Of a stretch of 14,502 nt of DNA, positions 1 through 8,400 are shown in pieces. Source of the DNA: CAYVQF01 sp964454015. GTDB lineage: Bacteria; Myxococcota_A; Bradymonadia; UBA4248. Every line of letters starts with the position of its first letter. The stretch's first letter is position 1. A model generated the notes under the pieces. That model did not search any database and was not told the DNA's origin. It was given only the letters and a program-made list of their open reading frames with translations. The stretch covers positions 1 to 14,502 of the forward strand of contig CAYVQF010000090.1 in NCBI GenBank assembly GCA_964454015.1. Reading direction: 5' to 3'. The position numbers were made by a program, and so were the translations under genes.

Positions 1-35
1 CTTGGTTCTCCAAGAACAACGGGGTTTTTTCTTTT
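1..35 (+). terminator. Partial intrinsic terminator cut by the window edge
   Basis: The window opens with CTTGG, loop TTCT, then CCAAG continuing as AACAACGGGG and a run of T (TTTTTTCTTTTCTT). The right arm is longer than the visible left arm, so the left arm probably continues outside the window as the complement of AACAACGGGG. The T-tract on the plus strand indicates a terminator for a plus-strand gene ending left of the window. It is convergent with the minus-strand lipoprotein gene that ends at 86. The part outside the window is inferred. Confidence 0.55.
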
Positions 36-85
36 CTTGACCGTGGATCAGGGCTGACGCTCGCCGCGGAGGGTGGCGCGCGGTG

Positions 86-2587
86 TCAGTTGAAGTGGCA
101 CCTGGCGGCGACTTCTGCCTGGTTGTTGTCGGTGTGGCACTCGGCCACGGCCTGGCCCAGGGCGTTGACCCGCAGGCGGAACTGAAGCTCCTCGAGGCTC
201 TCACCCGGGCCGAGTGGATAGTCGTAGCGGAGGAGCTCACTCTCACCGGCGAGGAGGCGGGTGGTGGTGGTGACTTGGCCGAGCCAATCCCAGTTGCCGT
301 CGCGCATGGCAAGGACCTCGACCACGATCCCTGCAGGTGCGGCAGACCAACCGCCATTGTGGACGCGGAAGTAGACGCTCATGCTCTCGGGGCAGGCGCG
401 GACGTCGACGGCGGCATCGGTGAGCTGCAGATCGGGGAGGTTGGTGGCGCCAGGCTGCACGTTCTGGCGGAAGTTGTTCAGGGCGTAGTGGCCCCAGTTG
501 GGGGCCTGGACGCGGGGGACGCTGCCGTCCTCGGCGATGTTGGTGATGTGGTAGGCGTGTTGGTTCCAGATCTGGCGCGTGCCGACCCAGTCGCGGTTGG
601 GGCTGGCGAAGGCGCGAACCCCGGCGAAGCCCGTGGTCTCGCCGGCCTCGATGAGGGCGGCGACGCAGGCATCGCGGCCTTGCTCCGGGGTCTGGGTGGT
701 GGGGCAGTTTTGGCCGATGAGGGTGTTGGCGGCGACGACGATTTCCGCGGCGCCGTCGGCGTCTACGTCGACGATGACGGGGTACTCCCACAAGGTGCCG
801 CTGGGGTTGCACTGGCAGAAGCGGACCGAGCCGTCGACGCCGTCGTAGACGCGCAGCCAATACTCGTCGTTGTAGACGGCCTCGGCGATGCCGTCGCCGT
901 CGAAGTCGAAGACGCTGGATCCGGTCTTGCGCGAGGAACGGTCGCTGGTGGGTGCGAACCACTTGAGGCTGCCATCGTGCTCGAAGACCACGTAGGCGTA
1001 GGCACCGGCGAGGGCGATTTCCGGGTAGGGATCGTCATCGAAGTTGGCGATGGTGGCCGGTCCGCCGCCGCCAACGGCGCCACTGGCGAGGTCAGCCGCA
1101 GGGGTGTTGGCCTGGTTGATGTCGACGGGGCCCCAATAGTCTTGGCCGTTGGCGCGCAAGGCTCGCAGCCAGTGGTTCCCCTGATAGGGGGTGGGCGAGA
1201 AGGCGCTCTGGACGACGACGATCTCCGGGACGCCGTCAAGATCTAGATCGCCGATGGCCGGGTAGCCGTCGTCGAGGTCGGCCGTGCGGTCGTAGAAGAC
1301 CGAGCCGTCGTAGCGATAGGCGACGTTGCCGCCGACGATTTCGAGCTTGCCGTCGCCATCGAGATCGGCGGCGGTGGTGTAGTCGCAGGGGCTGTGGGAG
1401 TCCGTGGCCCAGCCGCCGGTGCGTTGGCAGTCATGGTGCCAGATCACCTCCCCCGTCGCGCCGTTGACGACGGTGTAGCGGAGGAAGACCTCGGGTTGGC
1501 CGTCGCCATCGAGATCGGCGATGGAGGGTGCCGCCTGGCCGCATTGCACCCGGGCGTCGTTGGTGCGCCACTTCAAGGTCCCATCGTGGTTGAAGGCGAT
1601 GAGGTCGCCCATGCGGGCCGGCGCCACGGCGGCGCAGGTCACCAGCTCCACCCGGCCGTCGTTGTCGATGTCGCCGATGGCGATCTGCGAGCCAGGCAGG
1701 GTGCGGTGGGCCGGGTCGGTGACGTCGAAGACGCTGCTGGCATCGGCGCCGCTGATGACGCGCAAGATACCGTCGTTCGAGTAGTTGGATCCGGCGAAGC
1801 TGTTGAAGGCGACGTCGGGGATGTGGTCATCGTCGATGCGCGCCACGACGGGGGTCATCATGACTTGGTTGTAGGTGGGCATGACGGCGCCCTGGCCATT
1901 CCAGGCCCAGAGCAAGGTCGGGCGCACCTCACCCCCGCTCGGTTCAGCGGCGCAGACCTCGCCACTGGGCTGGGGCAGGCAGTAGCCCAGCAAGGGCTCG
2001 CAGTAGCTGTCCTGGGGGCAGTCGATGAAGTCGATGCAGGTCTTTTCGGGGAGGAAACACTGGCCGCTGGTACAGATCTCACCCTCGCCACAGCAGACCT
2101 CGCCGGCCTCCCCCTGGCAGCGCACGCGCTCGCCGCAGTCACGGCGGCACACGGCGCCGTCGCAGACCTGGTCGGCCGTACAGCAATGGTTGCCACAGAG
2201 GCTCTCCCTGGCACAGCACATCAGGTTGAAGCCGCAGACTTCGGCAGGCGTGCAGCAGGACTCTCCGCACGGGCGGGTGGGGGAGGGACAGCCCGGTGGG
2301 AGCTCAGCCACGTCGTTGGGGTCCACCTCCGTCGGCGCGTCTTCGAGATCTGGCAGCTCTGGCTCAGGCGCATCGGGGAGCGCGTCGGCGTCACCCGGCG
2401 GGAGGTCGGTGGGGTCCGTGGGGGTGTCCGTTGGGTCGAGATCGTGATCGGGATCCACGTCCGTTGGGGCTAAGTCTGTGGTGTCCCCAGGGTGCTTCTT
2501 TGCGGCATCGTCGGAGCACGCCATGTTGAGGGAGAGCAGGGCAAAGCAGCAGAGGGTGAGCAGGCGAGCAGTGAGTGGCGTGAGCAT
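86..2587 (-). CDS. FG-GAP/VCBS-repeat lipoprotein with Cys-rich region and C-terminal CARDB-like domain
   Basis: Probable outer-surface lipoprotein of 833 aa. The start was placed at the ATG at 2587, not the longer frame from 2698, because a clear AGGAG lies 6 nt upstream and the new N-terminus is a signal peptide (hydrophobic to residue 23, then C24 in LNMAC). The lipobox is imperfect (Asn at -3). Residues 25-97 form an Asp/Pro/Thr linker. Residues 98-210 are Cys-rich with recurring CGxxCCxxxxVC units. Residues about 215-710 hold FG-GAP/VCBS beta-propeller repeats with Ca-binding loops such as DIDNDG, DLDGDG and DLDLDG. Residues 717-833 resemble a CARDB Ig-like domain (LPDLQLTDAAVD, VHNGG, HTDNN). 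Families of this kind act in adhesion or cell-surface binding; the ligand is unknown. It sits 206 bp after the HEAT-repeat gene and may have its own promoter. Domain type is fairly sure, role is inferred. Confidence 0.85.
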   Translation of the reverse strand: MLTPLTARLLTLCCFALLSLNMACSDDAAKKHPGDTTDLAPTDVDPDHDLDPTDTPTDPTDLPPGDADALPDAPEPELPDLEDAPTEVDPNDVAELPPGCPSPTRPCGESCCTPAEVCGFNLMCCARESLCGNHCCTADQVCDGAVCRRDCGERVRCQGEAGEVCCGEGEICTSGQCFLPEKTCIDFIDCPQDSYCEPLLGYCLPQPSGEVCAAEPSGGEVRPTLLWAWNGQGAVMPTYNQVMMTPVVARIDDDHIPDVAFNSFAGSNYSNDGILRVISGADASSVFDVTDPAHRTLPGSQIAIGDIDNDGRVELVTCAAVAPARMGDLIAFNHDGTLKWRTNDARVQCGQAAPSIADLDGDGQPEVFLRYTVVNGATGEVIWHHDCQRTGGWATDSHSPCDYTTAADLDGDGKLEIVGGNVAYRYDGSVFYDRTADLDDGYPAIGDLDLDGVPEIVVVQSAFSPTPYQGNHWLRALRANGQDYWGPVDINQANTPAADLASGAVGGGGPATIANFDDDPYPEIALAGAYAYVVFEHDGSLKWFAPTSDRSSRKTGSSVFDFDGDGIAEAVYNDEYWLRVYDGVDGSVRFCQCNPSGTLWEYPVIVDVDADGAAEIVVAANTLIGQNCPTTQTPEQGRDACVAALIEAGETTGFAGVRAFASPNRDWVGTRQIWNQHAYHITNIAEDGSVPRVQAPNWGHYALNNFRQNVQPGATNLPDLQLTDAAVDVRACPESMSVYFRVHNGGWSAAPAGIVVEVLAMRDGNWDWLGQVTTTTRLLAGESELLRYDYPLGPGESLEELQFRLRVNALGQAVAECHTDNNQAEVAARCHFN

Positions 2588-2655
2588 GCGCTTCTCCTGG
2601 TGGTTTGGCCGATGACGAGACCGCTGGCGTGAGGCCGCGGCGCCGTGTGCGGAGA

Positions 2656-2664
2656 AGTTTAGCA
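2656..2664 (-). promoter_or_regulatory. Possible extended -10 promoter of the FG-GAP lipoprotein gene
   Basis: On the minus strand the sequence TGCTAAACT gives an extended -10 (TGn then TAAACT) about 70 nt ahead of the ATG at 2587. No good -35 lies 17 bp further up; a TTGTCA at 2685-2690 is 23 bp away, which is too far. The 206-bp spacing from the upstream gene makes a separate promoter plausible. Weak call. Confidence 0.25.
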
Positions 2665-2694
2665 GAACACGGCGCGCATGGCGCTGACAAAGCA

Positions 2695-2717
2695 CCACAA
2701 CGTGCGAGTGGTTGTGG
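2695..2717. repeat. Small inverted repeat between the HEAT-repeat and lipoprotein genes
   Basis: CCACAAC (2695-2701) and GTTGTGG (2711-2717) are perfect 7-bp arms around a 9-nt loop. It lies about 77 bp after the stop of the HEAT-repeat gene in the direction of transcription. No U-tract follows on the minus strand, so it is not a standard intrinsic terminator. It could be a weak terminator, an mRNA end stabiliser or an operator. Confidence 0.35.
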
Positions 2718-2793
2718 CGGTTTAGTGTTTGCTTTCGTTGGCTTGGGGATTGATGGTGAGAAAGCGCATGAAGTCGTGGATGGGCTCTTCTCC

Positions 2794-4677
2794 TCAGGGC
2801 TTGAGGAGGCCGTAGATGGCCATGGCTTTGAAGAGGGGGTCGTCGGAGTCGCTCTGGGTGAGGAGCGTGTTATGGACCAGGCCTTTTTCTAGCCGGAGGA
2901 TGGCGCGCAGGGCGATGAGGCGTACCCGGCGGTCGCGTTCGTCGTCGAGGACCTTGACGAAGCGTTGGACGTCTTCGGGGTGGGGTGTTTCGGCGAGGAT
3001 CTCCATGGCCCGCATGCGGGTGTCGCGGTCGCCGCCGTGATCGAAGACGAAGCGCACTCTCTCGAGATTGCGTGGAGGTGTGGCGTAGCGGGTGAGGAGG
3101 CGACCGGTGATGGAGCCACGGTTGCTGCGCACGGCTTCATCCTCGAGGCGTATGGCCATCTCGGGGCCGATTTCCTCGAGCGTGGTGAAGAAGGCCTCTT
3201 CTGGGACTTCCCCGACGAGGCGGCGCATGCGCTCGCCGTAGACGGTGGGATCGATGTTGAAGAGGGCGAAGGCCCCCACCCAGCGCATCTCCGGATCGGG
3301 GTCTTGGGCGCCGATCTCGATGGCCGATGCGGCCTGGATGGCGCGGAGCTGGCCTAAGGCGACCATGGCGGCGCGGCGCACCTGTTTGTCGTTGTGGATC
3401 ATGAGGAGCTGGAGGTGGTTGACGGCTTCGGGATCATTGGTTTGGCCGAAGGCGGCGACGATGCGCAGGAGGGTCTGGGCGTCGCTCTCGGTGGTGAGTG
3501 CCTTGGCGAGGATGGGGGTCGCCGAAGGGGAGCCGAGTCGTCCCAGTGATTCGGCGGCGGCGCGGCGCACTTCGATGGAGCCGTCGTTGATGAGGCGCTC
3601 GAGGCGGGTGTTGCCTTCGGGGTGATTGGCGAAGCCGAGCGCATGGGTGGCGGCGACGCGGTCGGACTCGTAGGAGCTGGCCAGCTTGTCGCTGATGAGG
3701 CGGTGGGCCTCAGCGTTTTGGGCGGCAGCGATGAGGGCCATGGTGGCTTTGTAGTCAGCCAGGGCGATGCTGGGGTTCTCCCGCTGTACCACCGGGAGGA
3801 GCACGGCGTAGAGGTTGGGCGGATCGTAGCGCATGAGGCGCTTCATGCTCTCGAAGTCATTCGGGTTCTCTTGAATGCGCCGCTCCAAGAGCGGGGCGAG
3901 GGCCGGATGGCGCTGGGCTTCGAGGAGCGATTCCGCCAGGTTCTGCACCTCGGGGGTGCTGTCGTCGAGTCCTTTGGCGATGAGGTTCAGGGCTTCGTAG
4001 TTGGCGATGGCGTTGGCCAGGCGCAGGCCTTCGAGGCGCTGGGGCGCTTCCTTGGCGGCCATGAGGCGCTGGGCAAGGGTGAGCGCTTCAGGCGGGGGAT
4101 TCTTGATACAGAGTTCGATGAGCGCCGTGCGCTGCTCGGGCTCTTTGATGTTGGCGATGGCAGTGATGAGGGTGGCAAAGGCCGGCTGTTGCGCGCTGAT
4201 GACGTAGGCATAGAGTGCCTGTTGCAGTGGCGGTGGGGCTTTCTTGAGGGCCTTGTCGATGAGGCTCGCTTGGGTGGCCGGGGGGAGGGGGGTGATGAGC
4301 TCGGCCACGGCGCGGTCGACTCTGTCCGCCTCGGCGCTGGCGAGCTCTTTGAGGATGGCTGGCTCTGCCTCTTTGTCTTTGCGCAGGGCCAGGACGACCC
4401 AGGCAGCGTACCTGATGGTGGGGTCGACATCTTTGGTGTAGGCCTTGAAGGCCTTGACCTCGTCGTTGGTGGCCAGGAGGGCGCCCAAGCTCAGGACGGC
4501 GAGGCGGCGCACTTCGCCTTGTTCGCTGCTGAGGTTGGCTTCCAGGGTCGCCCTGAAGGTTGCCAGGGTGTCTTCACTGAGGCTGAACGCTTGCTCCTGG
4601 GCCCACAGTGCGGGGGCCCACAGGCCAAGGGCGATGGCGAGCAGGAGTAGGATGCGAAAGACGCGTGAAGTCCTCAT
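2794..4677 (-). CDS. Secreted HEAT-repeat protein
   Basis: A 627-aa protein with an N-terminal signal peptide (MRTSR, hydrophobic stretch about residues 8-22, probable cut after ALWA at 26, no lipobox Cys), so probably periplasmic or exported. Almost all the rest is alpha-helical HEAT / PBS-lyase HEAT-like repeats with typical DPxxxVRRAAxxALGxL signatures, for example SIEVRRAAAESLGRLG, DKQVRRAAMVALGQL and EVRRLAVLSLGALL. Such repeats form a solenoid for protein-protein binding; no catalytic domain is visible. The ATG at 4677 has AGGA 7 nt upstream. It starts 44 bp after the small PHA-system family gene, which suggests co-transcription. The partner is not evident from the sequence; the upstream membrane regulator, with its exported PDZ domain, is one candidate by context only. 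Confidence 0.85.
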   Translation of the reverse strand: MRTSRVFRILLLLAIALGLWAPALWAQEQAFSLSEDTLATFRATLEANLSSEQGEVRRLAVLSLGALLATNDEVKAFKAYTKDVDPTIRYAAWVVLALRKDKEAEPAILKELASAEADRVDRAVAELITPLPPATQASLIDKALKKAPPPLQQALYAYVISAQQPAFATLITAIANIKEPEQRTALIELCIKNPPPEALTLAQRLMAAKEAPQRLEGLRLANAIANYEALNLIAKGLDDSTPEVQNLAESLLEAQRHPALAPLLERRIQENPNDFESMKRLMRYDPPNLYAVLLPVVQRENPSIALADYKATMALIAAAQNAEAHRLISDKLASSYESDRVAATHALGFANHPEGNTRLERLINDGSIEVRRAAAESLGRLGSPSATPILAKALTTESDAQTLLRIVAAFGQTNDPEAVNHLQLLMIHNDKQVRRAAMVALGQLRAIQAASAIEIGAQDPDPEMRWVGAFALFNIDPTVYGERMRRLVGEVPEEAFFTTLEEIGPEMAIRLEDEAVRSNRGSITGRLLTRYATPPRNLERVRFVFDHGGDRDTRMRAMEILAETPHPEDVQRFVKVLDDERDRRVRLIALRAILRLEKGLVHNTLLTQSDSDDPLFKAMAIYGLLKP

Positions 4678-4721
4678 GGCAATTCCTGGTGGCGAGTGGT
4701 GCTGCGGTTGAGAGGGCGCGT

Positions 4722-5015
4722 TTAGGCGGGGAAATACTCTTCGAGCTTGGTGTCGATGCGCGACTCCACCTTGCCCATGAAGGGTTTGGCCAAGAAACTC
4801 AGATCGATGTCGATGCTGATGTCCGTGGCGGTGACCTGAAATTTGCCTTCGAACATTTTACCTTTGACCTGGGCCGAGGTGTTGTCGTTGTTCCAGCGGA
4901 TGTCATCGACGAGCATGGGGTAGGACTGCTTCACGTCTTCCACGATTTTCTTGACCAAGACTTTGGCGTCGTCGAGTCCGAGGGTGTGTTTTCGCGTGCG
5001 ATTGATTTTGGGCAT
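4722..5015 (-). CDS. Polyhydroxyalkanoic acid system family protein (PHA_gran_rgn-like)
   Basis: A basic 97-aa protein without signal peptide. It has the layout of the polyhydroxyalkanoic acid system / granule regulatory protein family: N-terminal HTLGLDDAK (the family's HxLG motif at residues 10-13), a helix, a Trp-containing strand (DIRWNND), strands GKMFEGKFQVTATDISIDIDL, then LSFLAKPFMGKVESRIDTKLEEYF at the C-terminus. Length fits the family, which is usually about 90-100 aa. No PHA synthase, phasin or depolymerase is in the window, so a role in PHA granules is not supported by context; the fold may bind a hydrophobic surface or ligand. The ATG at 5015 has GAGG 5 nt upstream. Gaps of 35 bp and 44 bp to its neighbours suggest an operon with the upstream regulator and the downstream HEAT-repeat gene. 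Confidence 0.75.
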   Translation of the reverse strand: MPKINRTRKHTLGLDDAKVLVKKIVEDVKQSYPMLVDDIRWNNDNTSAQVKGKMFEGKFQVTATDISIDIDLSFLAKPFMGKVESRIDTKLEEYFPA

Positions 5016-5050
5016 GGTGTCCTCACAAGAAGAAAGAGAGAGCCGGAAAA

Positions 5051-8000
5051 TCAGCTCAGGTTGTGTTTGTTGAGTTTGTTGATGAAGACCGTGCGGCTCA
5101 GGCCGAGGGCGCGGGCTGCTTGAGACTTGTTGCCGCCTGCGTCCTCGAGGGCGAAGGCGAGGAGGCGGGCTTCGACTTCGGCGAAGGTGCCCGCCAAGAG
5201 ATGCTGCGCGTCGCCCTGCGGGAGGCTGTGTACGCCGCCGCCTCCTTCGGTGGGCCGCAGGGCGTCGAGTTCTTGATGCAAGCGCGCGATCTGGGCCTGA
5301 TCGCGCTCATGCAGCGCTTCAAAGTCGTCGATGCGCGCCCGCAGTTCGTCGAGGCCAGCGTCGTCGGCCTCGTTCTCGGGGTCGTGGTCCAGGTTGGTGC
5401 GCAAGTTCGCCATGTCGAGCTGCTCGGCTTCCCCGCAGACCAGCACGGCGCGGCTGATGACTGCCTGCATCTCGTCGTAGTTGCCGGGCCATGGATAGGC
5501 GGCGATGGCGTGCAGCGCTTCTTCGGAGAAGCTGGTGATGGCCTTGTTGTAGCGCATGGCAGCGCGCAAGAGAAAAAAGTCCGCCACGGCGCCGCTGTCG
5601 TCTTGGGCGCGCACGGGCGGCACCAGGACCACTTCGGCGGCGCTCTGATCGATGAGGGGTTGGAAACGTGGGGGAACATGGCCAGACTCGAAGTCGATCG
5701 CATCGGGGTCGGTGTCGACGGCCATGAAGACGCGCACCATGTCGTCATCGGGGCTCTGTTCCACTGCGTCGAAGAGGCTCTCGACCAGGGACGCGGGCAG
5801 GCGGTCGGCGCCCTCGATGAAGAGCGTCCCGCCCATGGCGGCGGTCAAGCGGCCGGGGGCGTCATCCGTGCCGAAGAGCTCGAGCTCCAGGACGGCTTCG
5901 GGCATCTCTGCCGCGTCGAGGATGACGAAGGGCCCGCCGCCGAGGCGCTGGTGGGCCAAAGTGGCGATGACCCGTTTGCCCACACCGGCCTCTCCCAAGA
6001 GCAGAGCAGGGGCGCCCAGGGCAGAGAGATCGTCGAGGGCCTCTTGCTGAGCGCGGGGCAGCTCGACGTCGTCCACGGGGTAGAGACGGTGCACTTCTGA
6101 TTCGACGGCGCGCAGCCGCGCTTGCAGGCGCCAGTACTCCTCGCTGGCCTCGGTCTCATGCGGGGTCGTCTGCGGGCGCGGTGCGGCAGGCGCAGGCGTC
6201 ACAGCGGCGGGTGGCGTCGGCGTCGGCGCCGCTTCGTGGCCTTTTGCCTCGGGCGCCGTGGTAGGCGCTGCTGTGGCGAGGTCGCCAGGGACATCGCCTC
6301 GCCCCTCGCGTCGATCCATGAAGGCCACGGCTGAGAGGTAGACCAGGGAGGGCGCGAGGTCGTGGATCTGGGCGAGGCGCGCCTTGATTTCGGGGAAGGC
6401 GGCATAGACCAGGCTGGCGACCTCTTGGGGGTCGCGCTCGAGGTCTTGGGTCGTGGCGGTCAGGGTCAAGGCCGAGAGAGAGCCGCCGGCGGCGTCGATA
6501 AGAGGCCAGGCGAGGCAGATGCCTAGTCCTTCGGCCATCCCGGGGACGGGATCGGTGTCGTCGGGGTTGGCGGCGCGGGGCACCATGCCGCCTTCCGTGC
6601 GCAAGACATCAAGAAAATCCTGCCATTCTTTGGATAAGGGTTTGAAATTCAAGTCGCCTTTTTCCGTGGCTTGGATGTGAACCGCCGGGTAGGGCGGGGG
6701 ACGGTCGACGACGAAGGCGACGTCTAGCCCCGGCAGCAGGCGGCTGAGGCGCAGCAGGAGCTGGCTGGTCGGTGTGGTCGAGAGGACCAAGTTCTCCTGG
6801 TTCTTCCAGAAAGGACGAGGGAGCTCGAAGAGCATGGCCAGGTTGCCCACGAGCTGGGCGACGAGGGCGGCGATGAGGATGATGGCGGCGCTCTTGATGT
6901 CGTTGGTGGAAAAGTAGAGATAAAGGGCCGAGAGGGCGAAGAGGGTGCTGAAGCCCAAGCCCACATTGGCCCCGTTGATGGCGAGCTGGGGGTCGGCGCC
7001 GCGGATCCGGTGACGGACGACGGTGATGACGGCGTCAGCGACGATGTAGGCGATGACCACCAGGTGTAGCAACAGGAGCAGGGTGTCGAGTCGGGCTTCG
7101 CTCTCTGGCGAGATGTCTGCGCCCCACCACAGGGAGAGGTGGATGATGCTGTAGTAGAGGATCTGGATACAGACGACGGCTGGCACGGTGTAGAGGGCGA
7201 CCCGCAGGAACCATTCGAGTTTGGCCCAGGCGGCGCGCTGTCTGACGTGCATTTCCAGATCGACGGCTTTGACGAAGGCCAGGCCCACGGCGCAGAGCCC
7301 GAGGAGGAGGGGAGAGCTCAGCAGGGGCGCGCCGAGGGCGAGGGGGACGATGGCGAGAAAGGTGAGGAGAATGAGGGCGTTGAGGTAGAGGGGCCGCAGG
7401 TCGTTCGAGTCGGCGTCACCACGGGCGGCGGCCAGCCAGAGGGTGAGGAGGATGAGGAAGAGGCCGATGAGGGCTAGGGCGGCCACTGGCCAGTGTTGCG
7501 GCGCGGCTTGCAGCGGCACGAGGAGGAGGAGCTCCTCATGGGGGCGTTCAAAGTAGACCATGAGCCCGCTCTCACCGGCGCGTTCGAAAACCAAGTGACG
7601 CAGCGCCTCGAAGTCGACCGCGGCGAGCTCGACGAAGGTGGTGTCGGACTGGCAGGCCATCCCGATGGGGCGGTCGTCGGCCTTGACCCCGGCGGGGATG
7701 TCTCCGGCGGCGAAAGAGGCAGGGGTGAGGTTGCGTTGAAAGGTGAGGTCCGTGCGTCTGAGGAGGATCTCCGCTTCTCCCTCGGCCTGTCTGATGGCGT
7801 GCCAGAACTCGGTCTTGGAATCGACTTGGCTGCCGTTGACCGCGAGGATGACGTCGCCCTTTTGCACCTCTTCGAAGGCCTCGCTATCGGTCCCCTTGGC
7901 CTGCAAGAGTCCCGTTTGCGGGTGGAGGCTCACATCGAAGGGGAGATGCACCGAGGCGTGGACCAGGCTGAACAGGGCGACGAGGCCTAGGAGGTAGGCC

Positions 8001-8074
8001 GAGACTATCGTCAGGTGCAGACGGAAGTGAGGGAGGCTGCGGATAGCTGCCAGATCGATGGGACTGGGTGTCAT
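5051..8074 (-). CDS. Membrane-bound PDZ / GAF-like / degenerate sigma54-activator-type AAA+ protein with Fis HTH
   Basis: Probable membrane-anchored regulator (1007 aa from ATG 8074). Order: TM1 about 20-40; PDZ domain about 45-107 (VQKGDVILAVNG), predicted outside the cytoplasm; seven further TM segments between about 195 and 416; GAF-like region about 425-590; Ala/Pro linker 600-640; AAA+ domain about 665-895; coiled coil about 905-940; Fis-type HTH 965-1007 (GNKSQAARALGLSRTVFINKL). Walker A is GEAGVGKR (694-701). The GAFTGA loop is missing (ELFGTDDAPGRL), Walker B reads TLFIEGAD instead of TLFLDE, the FRxDLxxRL finger region reads FQPLIDQS, and sensor II WPGNVREL reads WPGNYDEM. This points to a DNA-binding protein that does not remodel sigma54 holoenzyme. 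A GTG at 8128 would add 18 residues; neither start has a strong SD, and ATG was preferred. Probably first gene of an operon with the next two genes. Confidence 0.85.
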   Translation of the reverse strand: MTPSPIDLAAIRSLPHFRLHLTIVSAYLLGLVALFSLVHASVHLPFDVSLHPQTGLLQAKGTDSEAFEEVQKGDVILAVNGSQVDSKTEFWHAIRQAEGEAEILLRRTDLTFQRNLTPASFAAGDIPAGVKADDRPIGMACQSDTTFVELAAVDFEALRHLVFERAGESGLMVYFERPHEELLLLVPLQAAPQHWPVAALALIGLFLILLTLWLAAARGDADSNDLRPLYLNALILLTFLAIVPLALGAPLLSSPLLLGLCAVGLAFVKAVDLEMHVRQRAAWAKLEWFLRVALYTVPAVVCIQILYYSIIHLSLWWGADISPESEARLDTLLLLLHLVVIAYIVADAVITVVRHRIRGADPQLAINGANVGLGFSTLFALSALYLYFSTNDIKSAAIILIAALVAQLVGNLAMLFELPRPFWKNQENLVLSTTPTSQLLLRLSRLLPGLDVAFVVDRPPPYPAVHIQATEKGDLNFKPLSKEWQDFLDVLRTEGGMVPRAANPDDTDPVPGMAEGLGICLAWPLIDAAGGSLSALTLTATTQDLERDPQEVASLVYAAFPEIKARLAQIHDLAPSLVYLSAVAFMDRREGRGDVPGDLATAAPTTAPEAKGHEAAPTPTPPAAVTPAPAAPRPQTTPHETEASEEYWRLQARLRAVESEVHRLYPVDDVELPRAQQEALDDLSALGAPALLLGEAGVGKRVIATLAHQRLGGGPFVILDAAEMPEAVLELELFGTDDAPGRLTAAMGGTLFIEGADRLPASLVESLFDAVEQSPDDDMVRVFMAVDTDPDAIDFESGHVPPRFQPLIDQSAAEVVLVPPVRAQDDSGAVADFFLLRAAMRYNKAITSFSEEALHAIAAYPWPGNYDEMQAVISRAVLVCGEAEQLDMANLRTNLDHDPENEADDAGLDELRARIDDFEALHERDQAQIARLHQELDALRPTEGGGGVHSLPQGDAQHLLAGTFAEVEARLLAFALEDAGGNKSQAARALGLSRTVFINKLNKHNLS

Positions 8075-8198
8075 GCTCTCGCACCACGGTGGACGAGGCC
8101 GGCGCTGTGGCGTGGCTTCGGCATCCACCTAAAAAATAAAAGAAAGTTCGCGTACAAGGGGGGACGTGGCCTGGCGTCCGGGAGCCCCTGGCGAGGGG

Positions 8199-8227
8199 AT
8201 TATGTCTGCATTGCGCTTCGTCGACAA
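8199..8227 (-). promoter_or_regulatory. Sigma70-type promoter for the membrane regulator operon
   Basis: Read on the minus strand, TTGTCG (8222-8227) and CATAAT (8199-8204) are separated by exactly 17 bp, a good match to a housekeeping -35/-10 pair. Transcription would begin near 8192, giving a leader of about 64 nt to the GTG at 8128 or about 118 nt to the ATG at 8074. The inverted repeat at 8185-8198 overlaps the start point and could be an operator. Confidence 0.5.
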
Positions 8228-8400
8228 TGGCAGCGGGTTTGGGCGACGCGCTGGAGGCAGCGGCGGCGGAGTGTCGTGGGGTCTTGGGGGAGTGCTGTAG
8301 GGTGCGGCGTCATCGCCAGGGCCGCGACGCGTGCCGGCTCGAAGTGGGTTGCCAGGATGCCTGCCCCTTGCTAACCTGGCGGGCAGCCTCGAGTCTAGGC

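Noticed and set aside
83..1246. 387-codon open frame on the plus strand opposite the FG-GAP gene
   Set aside because: Repeated Val/Gly/Asp-rich translation arises as the complement of the Asp-rich Ca-binding repeats; no ribosome binding site and no domain.
3622..4650. 342-codon open frame opposite the HEAT-repeat gene
   Set aside because: Shadow of the Ala/Leu/Glu-rich helical repeats on the other strand; no family features.
8340..8362. Sigma54 -24/-12 promoter for the membrane regulator (minus strand TGGCAAC-N4-TTCGA)
   Set aside because: The essential GC of the -12 element is missing, and a better sigma70-type promoter lies nearer to the gene.
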